Source: a virus. Taken from it: DNA of 20,460 nucleotides. The first letter of the stretch is position 1. The number at the start of each line of letters is the position of its first letter. Below the pieces are notes generated by a model that saw only the letters and a list, made by a program, of their open reading frames with translations, did no database searches and was not told the origin of the DNA. Location of the stretch: positions 1 to 20,460 of IMG/VR virus record IMGVR_UViG_3300047557_000371, one strand, 5' to 3'. Position numbers and translations under genes: made by a program. Shown one piece after another: positions 6,070-15,259 of the stretch.

Positions 6070-9000
6070 GTGCCCCGCCCCCAGCTTGAACCTTCATCAC
6101 GGCCCACCTACTTCGGTGGTACACCGACTAGCACGCAGGGTTACAACCGTCCGCAAATCACCGCCCCACGCGGACCCCTGCCGGGCACTGAAAACTACGC
6201 CCCTGACGCTCAGGAGCAGCGTGAAGTTGAGCGGTACATCGCGGACAATCCGCTATCAACTGCCCAGCAGGTCGATTACGGATACGTTCAGTTTGCCGAA
6301 AACTACGGACCCTACGAAGGACCGGACAATGCGGGAGTACCGCGTATTGCTTCGGCGCGAGCTCGTGCCGCTCAGGCTGTCGTTCGCGCTGGTCTGACGC
6401 CCGAGCGTGCATCAACTCTAGAGAACTACCCGACGGTGGCTCGCGCCTTGGTCAACGCGGGGTTGATGATGTACCCCGAGCGAGTAAGCGAAACATTCCC
6501 TGAGGGCGACCCACGCGCTGCGATGATGCAGGCGCAACGGCTTCAAGCCCGAGGCATGGCAACTGATGCCGTTGACGAGGCTGATGTAGCCCGATTGCTT
6601 AACGTTGTTGAGTTAGACAACGCGGCTAGAAAGTACCTTATGGCCGGGGCGATGGGTGATGAAGTTCGCCAGTCAAACATCCTCTCCTCAATGGGTCCAT
6701 TAGATCAGATGGCGTTACTGGACACCGTGTTCCATAAGGCTCAAGAGCTGGCCGAACGTCGCGAGCTGGTTCCTGAATGGATGCGTAACATGTTCCACTA
6801 CATGACGTATGTAGTGGATGGTTTTTGGTGGGCGAATCGGCAGGCAATCCGCGCATTCAATGCGAACATTGAGGCGATTCAGGATGACCCCAAAAACGTG
6901 TTTTCTGCCGGTCCCCTGTTTGGCGTAGGGCAAGTACTGAATGCTGTTCGATACTGGGATGACGTTGCTGCTGGTCAGTACGACCAGGCAATGTTAGATG
7001 AGGCCCGTGCCCAGCACGGCAGTAAAGCTGTTGATGTCATTGTTGACATCACGAACGAGTATCAGAAGCAAAAATACGTATGGGATCCGACTGGGTCGGG
7101 CGGTTTCTTAAAGCCGTGGGATCAGCAGCCAGAGAACCGGGACGCCACTCCGTTCGAGGTCGTATTCCGTAAGTATCGGGATGACCCCGAGGCGCTTGCC
7201 GTTTTGCGTGGGTTGATTTACACCCAGGAAGAGGATCCGAACCTCGTGGCGGCCATGAAGGCCGTGGATGCGGCAAGTAACTCAAACATGGGCCTGAACT
7301 TGCTTCAAGGGATCCCCACGGAGATTCTTCCTGCTGACAGTCTTCTGCGTGAAAACGTTGGCAACGTTGTCAATATTGCTGCTGGCATCGGCCTTGACCC
7401 GACGCTTGGCGCCGCAAAGATTCTGCGAGTAGCCCGAGTGATGCGCTATTCTATGCTCAAGTTCGCACCTGGGGCTGACATTACTGCCGCACTGTCGATA
7501 CCTAAGGTGCGGCGAGAAATGCAGGCCGTTGTTGACGGTGTTCAACGGTACAAGACTTTGGTTGCCGCAGAGAAAGCTAGAACGGGTCGAACAGGGGCGG
7601 CGGCGAACTACCGCGCCACATTTGAGGAACTGCACGGCGACATTGCGCCGATCCTTGATGACTTGATTGACTACAACAATAAGGCTGGCGTCAAAACGCT
7701 TGACGACGTTCGTGACGTTATCGTCGCTGGTAATGACCTAGATGCTCTTTTGCGTGGCGTTCCGATCAGTCAGGCACGTCACATTCGGACTGTGTACGAG
7801 AGAATGTACGGCGCTGCTGCCCAGGGCGCTCGTCGCGATGTTCTCCTTCCTCGCGCTGGTCGCCTGAACACATTGCAGAAGATGGCTCGCCAGGAACTGG
7901 CCGCTCGCGGACTGGGTGCCCGTATGGGGGCGAAGCGGCTTGAGCGCAGGTTCGGGCCGCAGGGCTCCACAAACCCAGAGGCAATCGCAGCGATCCTAAA
8001 CGAGAACGCTCCCCTGATTGGTGACGCATCCGGTATCGCCCCTCGAGCCTTCAGGTCGCCTATCCTTGAGGCTGTTGGTTTCGTGGGTAAGCGCCGTCCC
8101 GCCTTCAAGAGTCGCGGGACGAGCGCATCAACCCAGGAAACTGATCGTGTCTTAACAACACCGGAATTGAACCCGGGGAAGTTTCGCTACTCGGACGACA
8201 CACTGTATGGACGCGTTACTCGCCTTACCCGCCTCTTTGTGCGGAAGCCGAATGCGGCGATCATTAGTACAGCCGATGGTCGCGACGCTGACAAGATCTT
8301 CACTTTTGCTCGCGCATTTTTTACGAAGTACGAGGCTCGGGCAATTGCCGACGCATTTAAGGTGGCTGACCAGTCCACACGGATCAATATTCGTAATGGC
8401 TTGGTGCGGTCGGCCGCCGAGATTGTCGGCGTTCGCTACAGGTTCGGATCAAACGCTGACCGTGTCATTGACGATCTGATCACGGGCAATCGGGCGTGGG
8501 AGCAGTACTCCCCCACCAAGGTGTATCGACGTAACGCAGACGGCTCGGTCACGACGTATAACCCGGCTGACTTTGGTGCAAACAACGCATCTAGGCAACA
8601 CCCGCTGCATCTGTGGCAGACCTCGGACTACACGAAAATGCCTGACTTCACCGACCTAGAGCTGTTGCAGCAAAGAGCCGGGTTTTGGAACGCTGTGATG
8701 GGTTGGGCTGACACGAACCCGGCGAAAACCATTACTGATGCTTGGAGTCTCGGCACCCTAGTTGGCCCCAGATTCATCCAGCGGTCCGCACTCGAAGACT
8801 ACGTCCTGTGGGCTATGACTTCAGGTTCGTGGACCAACGCTATTGAGGGGCGTCGCCTTAGCACTCGCGTGCGTGCCTACCGTGATGGTTTCGGCAGGGT
8901 GCCCAAGGACATCAAATATGAGGTGGGTGCCGCTACCTACGCTGGTGATGGTTCTCGTCTTGGTTTCTTCAATCGTCGCAAAAAGCCAAAGAACGAGCGG

Positions 9001-11748
9001 TACTCGTCGCAAGAGATGACGAACAACGCTTTTGGTCGATTCATCCTTGACCGTTTGGACGAGGTCGAAGCTGACGAGCTGGTTACTGCCATTGCCAATG
9101 GGGACAAGCCTACACAGGTGCGACTCCTAGCGACTTCTCTGATGCGTATGGAGGGTCTGCCTAAGGGCATGACCGAACTTCAGGCTCGGGGCATTGCAAC
9201 CTCTGCCATTGAAGGCTACGTGCAGCACAAGATGGATGATGTGCTGGAGCAGGCCACGTACATGAACTCTGTCCGCACGACCAGCACTCTGGACCGAACC
9301 GTTGAGGATCTAGGCGTTCTAGATGGCATAACTCTGGCTCGCGCTCAGTACGACGTTGACTTCGTTGACATTGACATGCGACTGGCTAGCCCAGCCGACT
9401 TCATGTCTTGGTATAGGAACATTAGCGGCGCGGTGCAGCTGGATGGTGCCCTCGGCACTGTGGGCGTTGCCAACATTCCGAAGTATCTAGATCCCGCTAC
9501 GCGCAGTCAGGTTATTGACGACCTTGCGTCAATTGTCCGCAACGACAAAACCTACGGGTACAAGGATCGACTTGCGGCCCTGACTGAACCCAATGTTACG
9601 CCCGAGGATTTTGTCGCCCGGTATATGGACGACGTGACAAACCTGTTTACACGGGCTGACGGCTCCCTTAACGATGGCCTTTGGGGTCGGGTCGTGAAGG
9701 TTGAGCAAAATCCAGATGGAGTTGGTCAGGTCACACGAGTGAGCATGGATGACCTTGATACCGGATACATGATGGAACTGGACGTTGCGGACCGACCGGT
9801 GTCGGTGTTGGGGATCAAAAAGACCCCGATTCCGAATCTTACCTCGATGGGCGCGATGGACAAGGTGTGGTCGGTCCTAGGTGCCCAGTACAACCGCATC
9901 TCTCGTGACCCGTTCTGGACCGCGAACTACATGACTGAAATAGGAAAACTCCAGGGCTACCGGGATTCGCTGGTTCCAATTGTAGGTGAGGCTCAGGCTG
10001 ACTTCCGCACCTTTAAGCTCGCTGCCGACCGCGCCTACGATCTCACGCTTGCCTATTCGGACAACCCAGCAAATCGCACGATCTTTGCGTGGAAGATTCG
10101 CAACCTGTCGCGCTATTACCGTGCAACTGAGGACTTTTTCCGACGCATGATGCGTGTCGGCAAGAACTACCCAGAGGGTTTTTGGAAGATCGCTCTCACG
10201 TATGACCTCATGGAGGACTCGGGGTTCGTGTGGGAAGACGACCGGGGCGGGAAGTACTTCATGTACCCGGGCGCGGGGATCGTGAACTCTATCGTGTCTA
10301 ACTCAATTCGTGCGTTGACTGGCAACAACACATTGTCACTTAGCCCATTTGAGGTTGGGGGCAAGGTCAACATGCTGTTGCCGTCGTCTGACCCCAATCA
10401 ACTGATCGCTTCCGCGACAGGGCCGGTAGGTGTCTTGCCGTTCTCTTCCGTATTTGCTGTCGTTCCACAATTTGAAGCTCTTGAAAGAGTGGTGCTTGGT
10501 GAGTACGCACAGGACGCGAAATTGTGGGAAACGATCTTTCCCGCCGGGGTGGTCCGACTGATCAAGGGGCTTGACTGGGACGAGCGTAACGCCGCTTACG
10601 GCAATGCTATGCGTGCCGCTTTCCAGATCTCTGTAGCCGCAGGCATTGAGCCAAAGGACACTTCACCTGAGGCGATGCGGGTCTATCGTGAGCAGGTTGC
10701 GACTATGGCCCAGCACTTTCTGGTTGGCAAGATGATCATGGGCTTCATGGTTCCTGCCTCGCCACAGTTGATCCCGGGAGACGTAACCAGGATCGGTCGC
10801 GAGATGGGCGTGATTTCAATGAACCGGGCATTCCGGTCGATGCTTGATTCTTACGGCGATGACCCGTATGCCTACGAGCAGGCGCTCGTTGACTTCTACA
10901 CCACATTTGGTCCTGAGGCCATGCCCTACACGGTCGGCTCAACCACCACCCCTGGGGCAGACGACGACCCCGGTGGATTGATGCGTACTGCCGCTCTGGA
11001 CTCAATGACCGACAGGGCATACGACTGGGTTCGCAAGAACGACGAGGTCGTTAGCAAGTTCCCGATTGCGGCAACATTTCTGTACCCGCGAGATGGCGAG
11101 TTTGATATCAAGATGTGGGCTTGGTATCAGAAGACCAAGTTTAAGCAACCGACACCTGAGGGCATGTACATCAGGAAGTTGCTTTCCGTTGAGGGGCGCT
11201 TCGAGTACGACCAAACTCAAAAGTATCTGCTAGAACTCCAGGCTAATGGGGAACCTTTTGTGGCTGAGGATGGCTCGGAGCATGAAGTCACAGACGACTT
11301 TATTGAATACAACCTGAAGTCAATTCGCCATGCGAATCCTTGGGCAGACATTGACATGGATTCTTCCTCATACCAGGGCTGGATTGGTTCCGTTGAGCGC
11401 CTACTCAATGGTGACGCATCAACGAAGGGCGAGGTGCGTCGCATGATTGACTACTACTACAGCGATGACTTTAAGTCCGAGATCCCAATTTCGGTGCAGA
11501 AGATCACGGAAGCTGTTGAGACTTTCGATTATTGGAAGGCGCAGCGCGACGGCCTGAATGCCCGCACTACCGAGGGTCGGGAGTTGCGTGATGAAATTGA
11601 CGCCCAATTGCAGGGCTTCCTGACGGAGATCGGGTCTGAAGACCCGAACGCGCAGATCTTCATTGACAGAGTTCTGATGCCCCTCTTGAAGGAGAACCTG
11701 TACGGGGACGGCGAGTTCATTCCGACTGGCGTATTGGTAGGTAGGTAA
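6070..11748 (+). CDS. Giant virion protein, candidate internal/ejection protein (1892 aa)
   Basis: At 1892 residues (about 210 kDa) this is by far the largest gene in the window. I see no clear catalytic motif such as a transglycosylase, peptidase or polymerase site, no signal peptide and no clear membrane helix. It begins with a disordered tag containing PTYFGGTPTS (residues 12-21), shared with the next protein, and is otherwise mostly helical. Stretches that recall large phage structural or polyvalent proteins are NPAKTITDAWSLGTLVGPRF near residue 885, FWKIALTYDLM then GGKYFMYPGAG near 1370-1405, and SKFPIAATFLYPRDGEFD near 1664. By size and position it may be an internal ejection protein, or act at the portal. 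It is not a typical tape measure: it precedes the capsid gene and lacks long coiled repeats. GTG at 6070 is 4 bp after the previous stop, with a weak ribosome binding site. Confidence 0.7.
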   Translation: MPRPQLEPSSRPTYFGGTPTSTQGYNRPQITAPRGPLPGTENYAPDAQEQREVERYIADNPLSTAQQVDYGYVQFAENYGPYEGPDNAGVPRIASARARAAQAVVRAGLTPERASTLENYPTVARALVNAGLMMYPERVSETFPEGDPRAAMMQAQRLQARGMATDAVDEADVARLLNVVELDNAARKYLMAGAMGDEVRQSNILSSMGPLDQMALLDTVFHKAQELAERRELVPEWMRNMFHYMTYVVDGFWWANRQAIRAFNANIEAIQDDPKNVFSAGPLFGVGQVLNAVRYWDDVAAGQYDQAMLDEARAQHGSKAVDVIVDITNEYQKQKYVWDPTGSGGFLKPWDQQPENRDATPFEVVFRKYRDDPEALAVLRGLIYTQEEDPNLVAAMKAVDAASNSNMGLNLLQGIPTEILPADSLLRENVGNVVNIAAGIGLDPTLGAAKILRVARVMRYSMLKFAPGADITAALSIPKVRREMQAVVDGVQRYKTLVAAEKARTGRTGAAANYRATFEELHGDIAPILDDLIDYNNKAGVKTLDDVRDVIVAGNDLDALLRGVPISQARHIRTVYERMYGAAAQGARRDVLLPRAGRLNTLQKMARQELAARGLGARMGAKRLERRFGPQGSTNPEAIAAILNENAPLIGDASGIAPRAFRSPILEAVGFVGKRRPAFKSRGTSASTQETDRVLTTPELNPGKFRYSDDTLYGRVTRLTRLFVRKPNAAIISTADGRDADKIFTFARAFFTKYEARAIADAFKVADQSTRINIRNGLVRSAAEIVGVRYRFGSNADRVIDDLITGNRAWEQYSPTKVYRRNADGSVTTYNPADFGANNASRQHPLHLWQTSDYTKMPDFTDLELLQQRAGFWNAVMGWADTNPAKTITDAWSLGTLVGPRFIQRSALEDYVLWAMTSGSWTNAIEGRRLSTRVRAYRDGFGRVPKDIKYEVGAATYAGDGSRLGFFNRRKKPKNERYSSQEMTNNAFGRFILDRLDEVEADELVTAIANGDKPTQVRLLATSLMRMEGLPKGMTELQARGIATSAIEGYVQHKMDDVLEQATYMNSVRTTSTLDRTVEDLGVLDGITLARAQYDVDFVDIDMRLASPADFMSWYRNISGAVQLDGALGTVGVANIPKYLDPATRSQVIDDLASIVRNDKTYGYKDRLAALTEPNVTPEDFVARYMDDVTNLFTRADGSLNDGLWGRVVKVEQNPDGVGQVTRVSMDDLDTGYMMELDVADRPVSVLGIKKTPIPNLTSMGAMDKVWSVLGAQYNRISRDPFWTANYMTEIGKLQGYRDSLVPIVGEAQADFRTFKLAADRAYDLTLAYSDNPANRTIFAWKIRNLSRYYRATEDFFRRMMRVGKNYPEGFWKIALTYDLMEDSGFVWEDDRGGKYFMYPGAGIVNSIVSNSIRALTGNNTLSLSPFEVGGKVNMLLPSSDPNQLIASATGPVGVLPFSSVFAVVPQFEALERVVLGEYAQDAKLWETIFPAGVVRLIKGLDWDERNAAYGNAMRAAFQISVAAGIEPKDTSPEAMRVYREQVATMAQHFLVGKMIMGFMVPASPQLIPGDVTRIGREMGVISMNRAFRSMLDSYGDDPYAYEQALVDFYTTFGPEAMPYTVGSTTTPGADDDPGGLMRTAALDSMTDRAYDWVRKNDEVVSKFPIAATFLYPRDGEFDIKMWAWYQKTKFKQPTPEGMYIRKLLSVEGRFEYDQTQKYLLELQANGEPFVAEDGSEHEVTDDFIEYNLKSIRHANPWADIDMDSSSYQGWIGSVERLLNGDASTKGEVRRMIDYYYSDDFKSEIPISVQKITEAVETFDYWKAQRDGLNARTTEGRELRDEIDAQLQGFLTEIGSEDPNAQIFIDRVLMPLLKENLYGDGEFIPTGVLVGR

Positions 11749-12668
11749 TGTCGCAGCCCACATACTTCGGTGGAACGCCGACCAGTTCAAGTGGATATTC
11801 AAGTACGAGTAAGCCTAAGCCGCCGCCTAGGGGCACACAGTCGGGGCCTGGCGTCAATGTGCTTGTACCCACGACCACGACTACGGCCCCGGCACGCGAC
11901 GACTCATCGTCAACATCAACGTCCACTAGTGGGTCGTCCCCTCGCCCTCCGGCGTACATGCGCTATCAGGTGACCTATCGCCCCCCCGTGTGGGGGACGG
12001 CTGATAGGCAAGAGCAGCAGATTTCCACGCTTCCGCTGGTGTATCGAGCGCAAACCTCTGGTGATCTACGCGAGGCGTACTGGAATGACCCCGACTCCCG
12101 TGCGATCATTCAAGCCGCTGCTCGGGTCTATTACCGGGATTACCCGAACTACAGCGATCAATGGGCTGAGGGGTTTTGGCAAGAGGACATCCTCAACGCC
12201 TCGCTAAACCCCGGCTCACCGCCGCCTTGGCAGGCGCTGCAAATGATCTTCTCGGGTCAGACTACTGCGCCAAGTGATCCCGGTAGCTCCAGCGGCTACT
12301 CAGGCTATTCCTCTTATGGAGGCAGTTACGGTGGTGGGTACGGCGGTGGCAGCGGTGGGGGCGGTTCGGTTGCCTTGACTGACCCAACGTCTGCGCGTGG
12401 CCTGCTGCTGCAAACGATGCAGGGTGTCCTGGGTCGTAACCCCACCGACCGGGAGTACAGGGATTTCCTGAAGACTTTGAACAAGTCCGAGATGGCTAAT
12501 CCCCGCACCGTGGAGATGGATGGGGATGTGGCTGTTCAGTCTGGTGGGATCGACGCAAGCGTCCTGGCTTTGGATTTCGCTAAGGCGGCTGATGACTACA
12601 AGGCCACTCAGGCTAACAAGTTTTATAACGCTTTCATGGGTGCGCTTGGGGGTGGTGTGAGTGGCTGA
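11748..12668 (+). CDS. Virion-associated protein sharing the PTYFGGTPTS N-terminal tag (306 aa)
   Basis: Its ATG shares one base with the giant gene's stop (TAATG). Residues 4-17 (PTYFGGTPTSSSGY) match residues 12-25 of the giant protein almost exactly, followed in both by a Pro-rich stretch with PRG. Then come a Thr/Ser/Pro-rich linker (about 20-70), a folded-looking part (about 72-170), a Gly/Ser/Tyr-rich spacer (177-207) and a C-terminal helical part with VLGRNPTDREYRDFL (227-241), a pattern I have seen in phage structural proteins. It ends in a helix with DYKATQANKFYNAFMGAL. Likely a partner of the giant protein in the virion or procapsid; exact role unknown. The next GTG overlaps it by 8 bases. 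Confidence 0.65.
   Translation: MSQPTYFGGTPTSSSGYSSTSKPKPPPRGTQSGPGVNVLVPTTTTTAPARDDSSSTSTSTSGSSPRPPAYMRYQVTYRPPVWGTADRQEQQISTLPLVYRAQTSGDLREAYWNDPDSRAIIQAAARVYYRDYPNYSDQWAEGFWQEDILNASLNPGSPPPWQALQMIFSGQTTAPSDPGSSSGYSGYSSYGGSYGGGYGGGSGGGGSVALTDPTSARGLLLQTMQGVLGRNPTDREYRDFLKTLNKSEMANPRTVEMDGDVAVQSGGIDASVLALDFAKAADDYKATQANKFYNAFMGALGGGVSG
11963..12008 (+). repeat. Hairpin with alternative outer arms inside the 306-residue gene
   Basis: CTATCAG (11963-11969) pairs with CTGATAG (12001-12007); alternatively CCTATC (11974-11979) pairs with GATAGG (12003-12008). A perfect CCCCC-GTGT-GGGGG hairpin (11983-11996) lies inside. It is coding sequence, so it could also be due to chance plus codon choice. 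Confidence 0.35.
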
Positions 12669-13821
12669 CCAGACCGCGGGTGATCCTAAGGATCGTGTGT
12701 CAGGTGGGCCTAATCCGGCCCAGGGTGGTGGGAAGAAACCATTTGCCGTTGAGCAGGCTCGCCGCGAGTTGGCTGACGCTGAGCGTGTCCTGAAGGATCT
12801 TGAGAAGCGCAAGATCAAGGGACCGCAGCTTGATCAGGCGAAGGAGGCGGTCCGAGAGGCCCGTAAGACTCTCCGTGACATGACGAAGGGTGACCGCGAA
12901 GATCGCATTGAGGCTCGCCGTGACTTCATGGACGAGTACTACAACGATCTTGGCGGTCCGTGGATTGCTGAACTTATCAAGCGTGACCCTGAACTGAATC
13001 GTCTCTTTCAGAAGCACATCCGTAACGATGACGTTGACGGGTTCATGGATGAGGTCTACCAGAGTGACTGGTGGAACGATCCTGAGAAGTCTACGTCGTG
13101 GAAGAACGCATTTAGGCTTGAGTTCGCTAAGGACAAGACAGCCTGGAACACGGCTTTATCTGACGCTGAGGATGCCATTGAGGCCCTTGCTGATGACTTG
13201 TACAACATTGAGATTCCTCCCGAGATTCTGGCTCAGATTGCTCGCCGTTACGTCTATGAGGGCTGGGCTCAGAAGGATGAGGGCCTGCGGGTTTGGCTGT
13301 CGAAGCAGTTCTCTAACCAGCGTAAGGCGGACCCGGAACTGACCCCTGGTGGTCAGCTACTGGACACCGAGCGTGCCTTGACTGAGGCTGTTCGTGCTTA
13401 CGGTGTTGACCGTGACGAGAAGTGGATCCGTCAGACTTCTCGCAAGATCTTGAACCCTGATGCGAACTTCGATGAGGATGACGCCTGGAATGAGATCATT
13501 GCTGAGGCTGAGTCCTTGTACCCAGTTTTTGCTGGGAAGTTGTCCAAGGATCGTTCTGTGCGTGACCTTGGTGCTGGCTACATCAATCAGTTGTATCGCC
13601 GTCTTGAGCTGGCTGGTCCCGATGAGGTTGACCTGACTGATCCTTTGCTGCGTAGGGCGTTCACTAGCCCTAACGAGAAGGGTGAGCCTGTGTTGATGCC
13701 GTTGTGGCAGTTTGAGCAGGAGATCAAGAAGGATGATCGCTGGCAGTTGACGAATAATGCGAGGGATACCTACATGGCTGCTGGCACTTCGTTGCTTCGT
13801 GCGTTCGGGTTCACGGGATAG
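12661..13821 (+). CDS. Putative virion structural protein with N-terminal coiled coil (386 aa)
   Basis: The protein starts with a disordered segment (to about residue 27), then a highly charged helix (about 29-80: VEQARRELADAERVLKDLEK and following) that reads as a coiled coil, and then an acidic, helical, Trp-rich body. The C terminus (PLWQFEQEIKKDDRWQLTNN, then ARDTYMAAGTSLLRAFGF) resembles ends of large structural proteins in actinophages; I cannot name a family. GTG at 12661 overlaps the preceding stop by 8 bases. Location between the giant protein and the scaffold suggests a head-internal or portal-associated protein. Confidence 0.65.
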   Translation: MADQTAGDPKDRVSGGPNPAQGGGKKPFAVEQARRELADAERVLKDLEKRKIKGPQLDQAKEAVREARKTLRDMTKGDREDRIEARRDFMDEYYNDLGGPWIAELIKRDPELNRLFQKHIRNDDVDGFMDEVYQSDWWNDPEKSTSWKNAFRLEFAKDKTAWNTALSDAEDAIEALADDLYNIEIPPEILAQIARRYVYEGWAQKDEGLRVWLSKQFSNQRKADPELTPGGQLLDTERALTEAVRAYGVDRDEKWIRQTSRKILNPDANFDEDDAWNEIIAEAESLYPVFAGKLSKDRSVRDLGAGYINQLYRRLELAGPDEVDLTDPLLRRAFTSPNEKGEPVLMPLWQFEQEIKKDDRWQLTNNARDTYMAAGTSLLRAFGFTG

Positions 13822-13823
13822 TC

Positions 13824-15206
13824 ATGGCGAAGCGTAATAGTCAGCGAGACAACGTCATTCGGCAGAATCGCAATGACCGCATTCGGGAAACTCGTGAGCG
13901 AGCGGCTGCCGAGCAGCGTCAGCGGGAGCAGCGTGCCGAGGCTGAACGTCGTGCCCGTGAGGAGAGGATGCGTCAGGCTGGTGTGACGCCCCCTAGTGAG
14001 CGGAAACCGAAGACGCCCCCTAAGCCGAAGGCTCCTCCGAAGCCTGGTTATGACTGGGTGTGGAACGGGTCTGCTTGGGTTGAGACGAAGTTGGGTAAGG
14101 ACAACCCCCCAACTCAGGAACTCCCTGATGGTTATGAGTGGACGTGGAACGAGACGACTCAGACGTGGGGTTTCACGCAGACTTCTACTGGCTCCGGTGA
14201 CGGTACTGGCGATGGAGACGGTGACGGCACCGGAGACGGAGATGGCACCGGGTCGGGATCTGGCGATGGCATCAACACGGGTCAGCGCCAGGCCGCGAAG
14301 GTGCTCGTCAAGGCAATGATGGAGCAGCTTGGCTTCTCTGAGTCTATGGGCTTCACCGCTGCCGAGATCAACACCATGCTGACGAGACTGGACGAGTGGA
14401 TTGAGTTGGGCATTGCCGACAATGATCCGTCCGGTCAGAATCTCCTACTGCTGTTCCGTTCCGATGAGAAAACCCGCAGCATCTACGAGAAGCGTTTCCC
14501 TGGCATGAAAGCAATGGCAGCCCGAGGGCAGTCCATGTCGGAAAGCGAATACATCAACATGGAGCGGGAGTACCGGAACACGCTTGCCAGTTTCGACCTG
14601 CCACCTGAGTATTACGACTCCTTCGATGACTACGGCAGGTTCTTCGCCGGAGGCGTCTCGGTCGCTGAGGTGGGTCAGAGGGCTATGGCTGCGAAAGCAG
14701 CGATCAATCCGACCGTGCTGGCTGAACTGCAGGAGTACTACGGAATCGGTGAAGGCACGGCTACGGCTTACCTTCTAGGTTTGACGGACGAGAAGGGCGT
14801 CATGCTGGCCTCTGATGCTGCTGCCCGTAACCAGCGGCAGATCTCTGACATCAACCGCAACATTCAGATCGGTGGAATGGCCGAGGCTTCAGGGTTCCGC
14901 ATGGGCCTGAATCAGGCATCCGCTCTGGCTGGGACTGTGCTGGGTCAGGGCATGGATCCGTTCGATCCACGCACTCAGTCCATGTTGAAGGGCACGTTTG
15001 ATAATGCGCGCAGGGTTGCCGACAGGGAAACGGTTCTCGCTGGAATTGACCGTGAGGCGTATAGCGAGCAGGACACTCTTGCGGCTGCTTTTGGTGATCA
15101 GCAGAAGGCGCTCGCCTCGGAGAGGCGTGCGAAGAGGGAGCGTGACAGGTTCGCTGGGTCGGCTGGCGCTTCTTCGGCATCTATCGGCGTGCAAAGGAAC
15201 ATTTAG
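13824..15206 (+). CDS. Virion protein with charged N-terminal helix, WxW repeats and a Gly-Asp linker (460 aa)
   Basis: Four parts are visible. Residues 1-52 form a long Arg/Glu/Gln helix (RERAAAEQRQREQRAEAERR) likely to be a coiled coil. A Lys/Pro linker leads to two related Trp motifs, PGYDWVWNGSAWVE (74-87) and DGYEWTWNETTQTW (102-115). Residues 123-149 are Gly, Asp, Thr and Ser only, mostly GDG or GTG units. From about 152 the protein is folded; 207-283 (LLLFRSDEKTRSIYEKRFPG, then SESEYINMEREYRNTL and VSVAEV) matches a segment I have seen in minor structural proteins of several phages. ATG at 13824 lies two bases after the previous stop. It is the last gene before the tRNA-like gap. Function unknown. 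Confidence 0.7.
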   Translation: MAKRNSQRDNVIRQNRNDRIRETRERAAAEQRQREQRAEAERRAREERMRQAGVTPPSERKPKTPPKPKAPPKPGYDWVWNGSAWVETKLGKDNPPTQELPDGYEWTWNETTQTWGFTQTSTGSGDGTGDGDGDGTGDGDGTGSGSGDGINTGQRQAAKVLVKAMMEQLGFSESMGFTAAEINTMLTRLDEWIELGIADNDPSGQNLLLLFRSDEKTRSIYEKRFPGMKAMAARGQSMSESEYINMEREYRNTLASFDLPPEYYDSFDDYGRFFAGGVSVAEVGQRAMAAKAAINPTVLAELQEYYGIGEGTATAYLLGLTDEKGVMLASDAAARNQRQISDINRNIQIGGMAEASGFRMGLNQASALAGTVLGQGMDPFDPRTQSMLKGTFDNARRVADRETVLAGIDREAYSEQDTLAAAFGDQQKALASERRAKRERDRFAGSAGASSASIGVQRNI

Positions 15207-15242
15207 CAAGTGAGCGATTGGGATTGGTACAGAGTTCACACG

Positions 15243-15257
15243 GGCAAATAGTTTGCC
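15243..15257 (+). repeat. Small perfect hairpin GGCAAA-TAG-TTTGCC
   Basis: GGCAAA (15243-15248) and TTTGCC (15252-15257) pair perfectly around a TAG loop, two bases before the start of the tRNA-like element. No T run follows, so terminator function is unlikely. It could be part of the processed RNA structure or a recombinase arm site. Confidence 0.4.
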
Positions 15258-15259
15258 TC

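Noticed and set aside
14191-14275. RTX calcium-binding repeats in the GDG run
   Set aside because: RTX needs the nine-residue GGxGxDxUx pattern with a hydrophobic residue; this run contains only G, D, T and S without the period.
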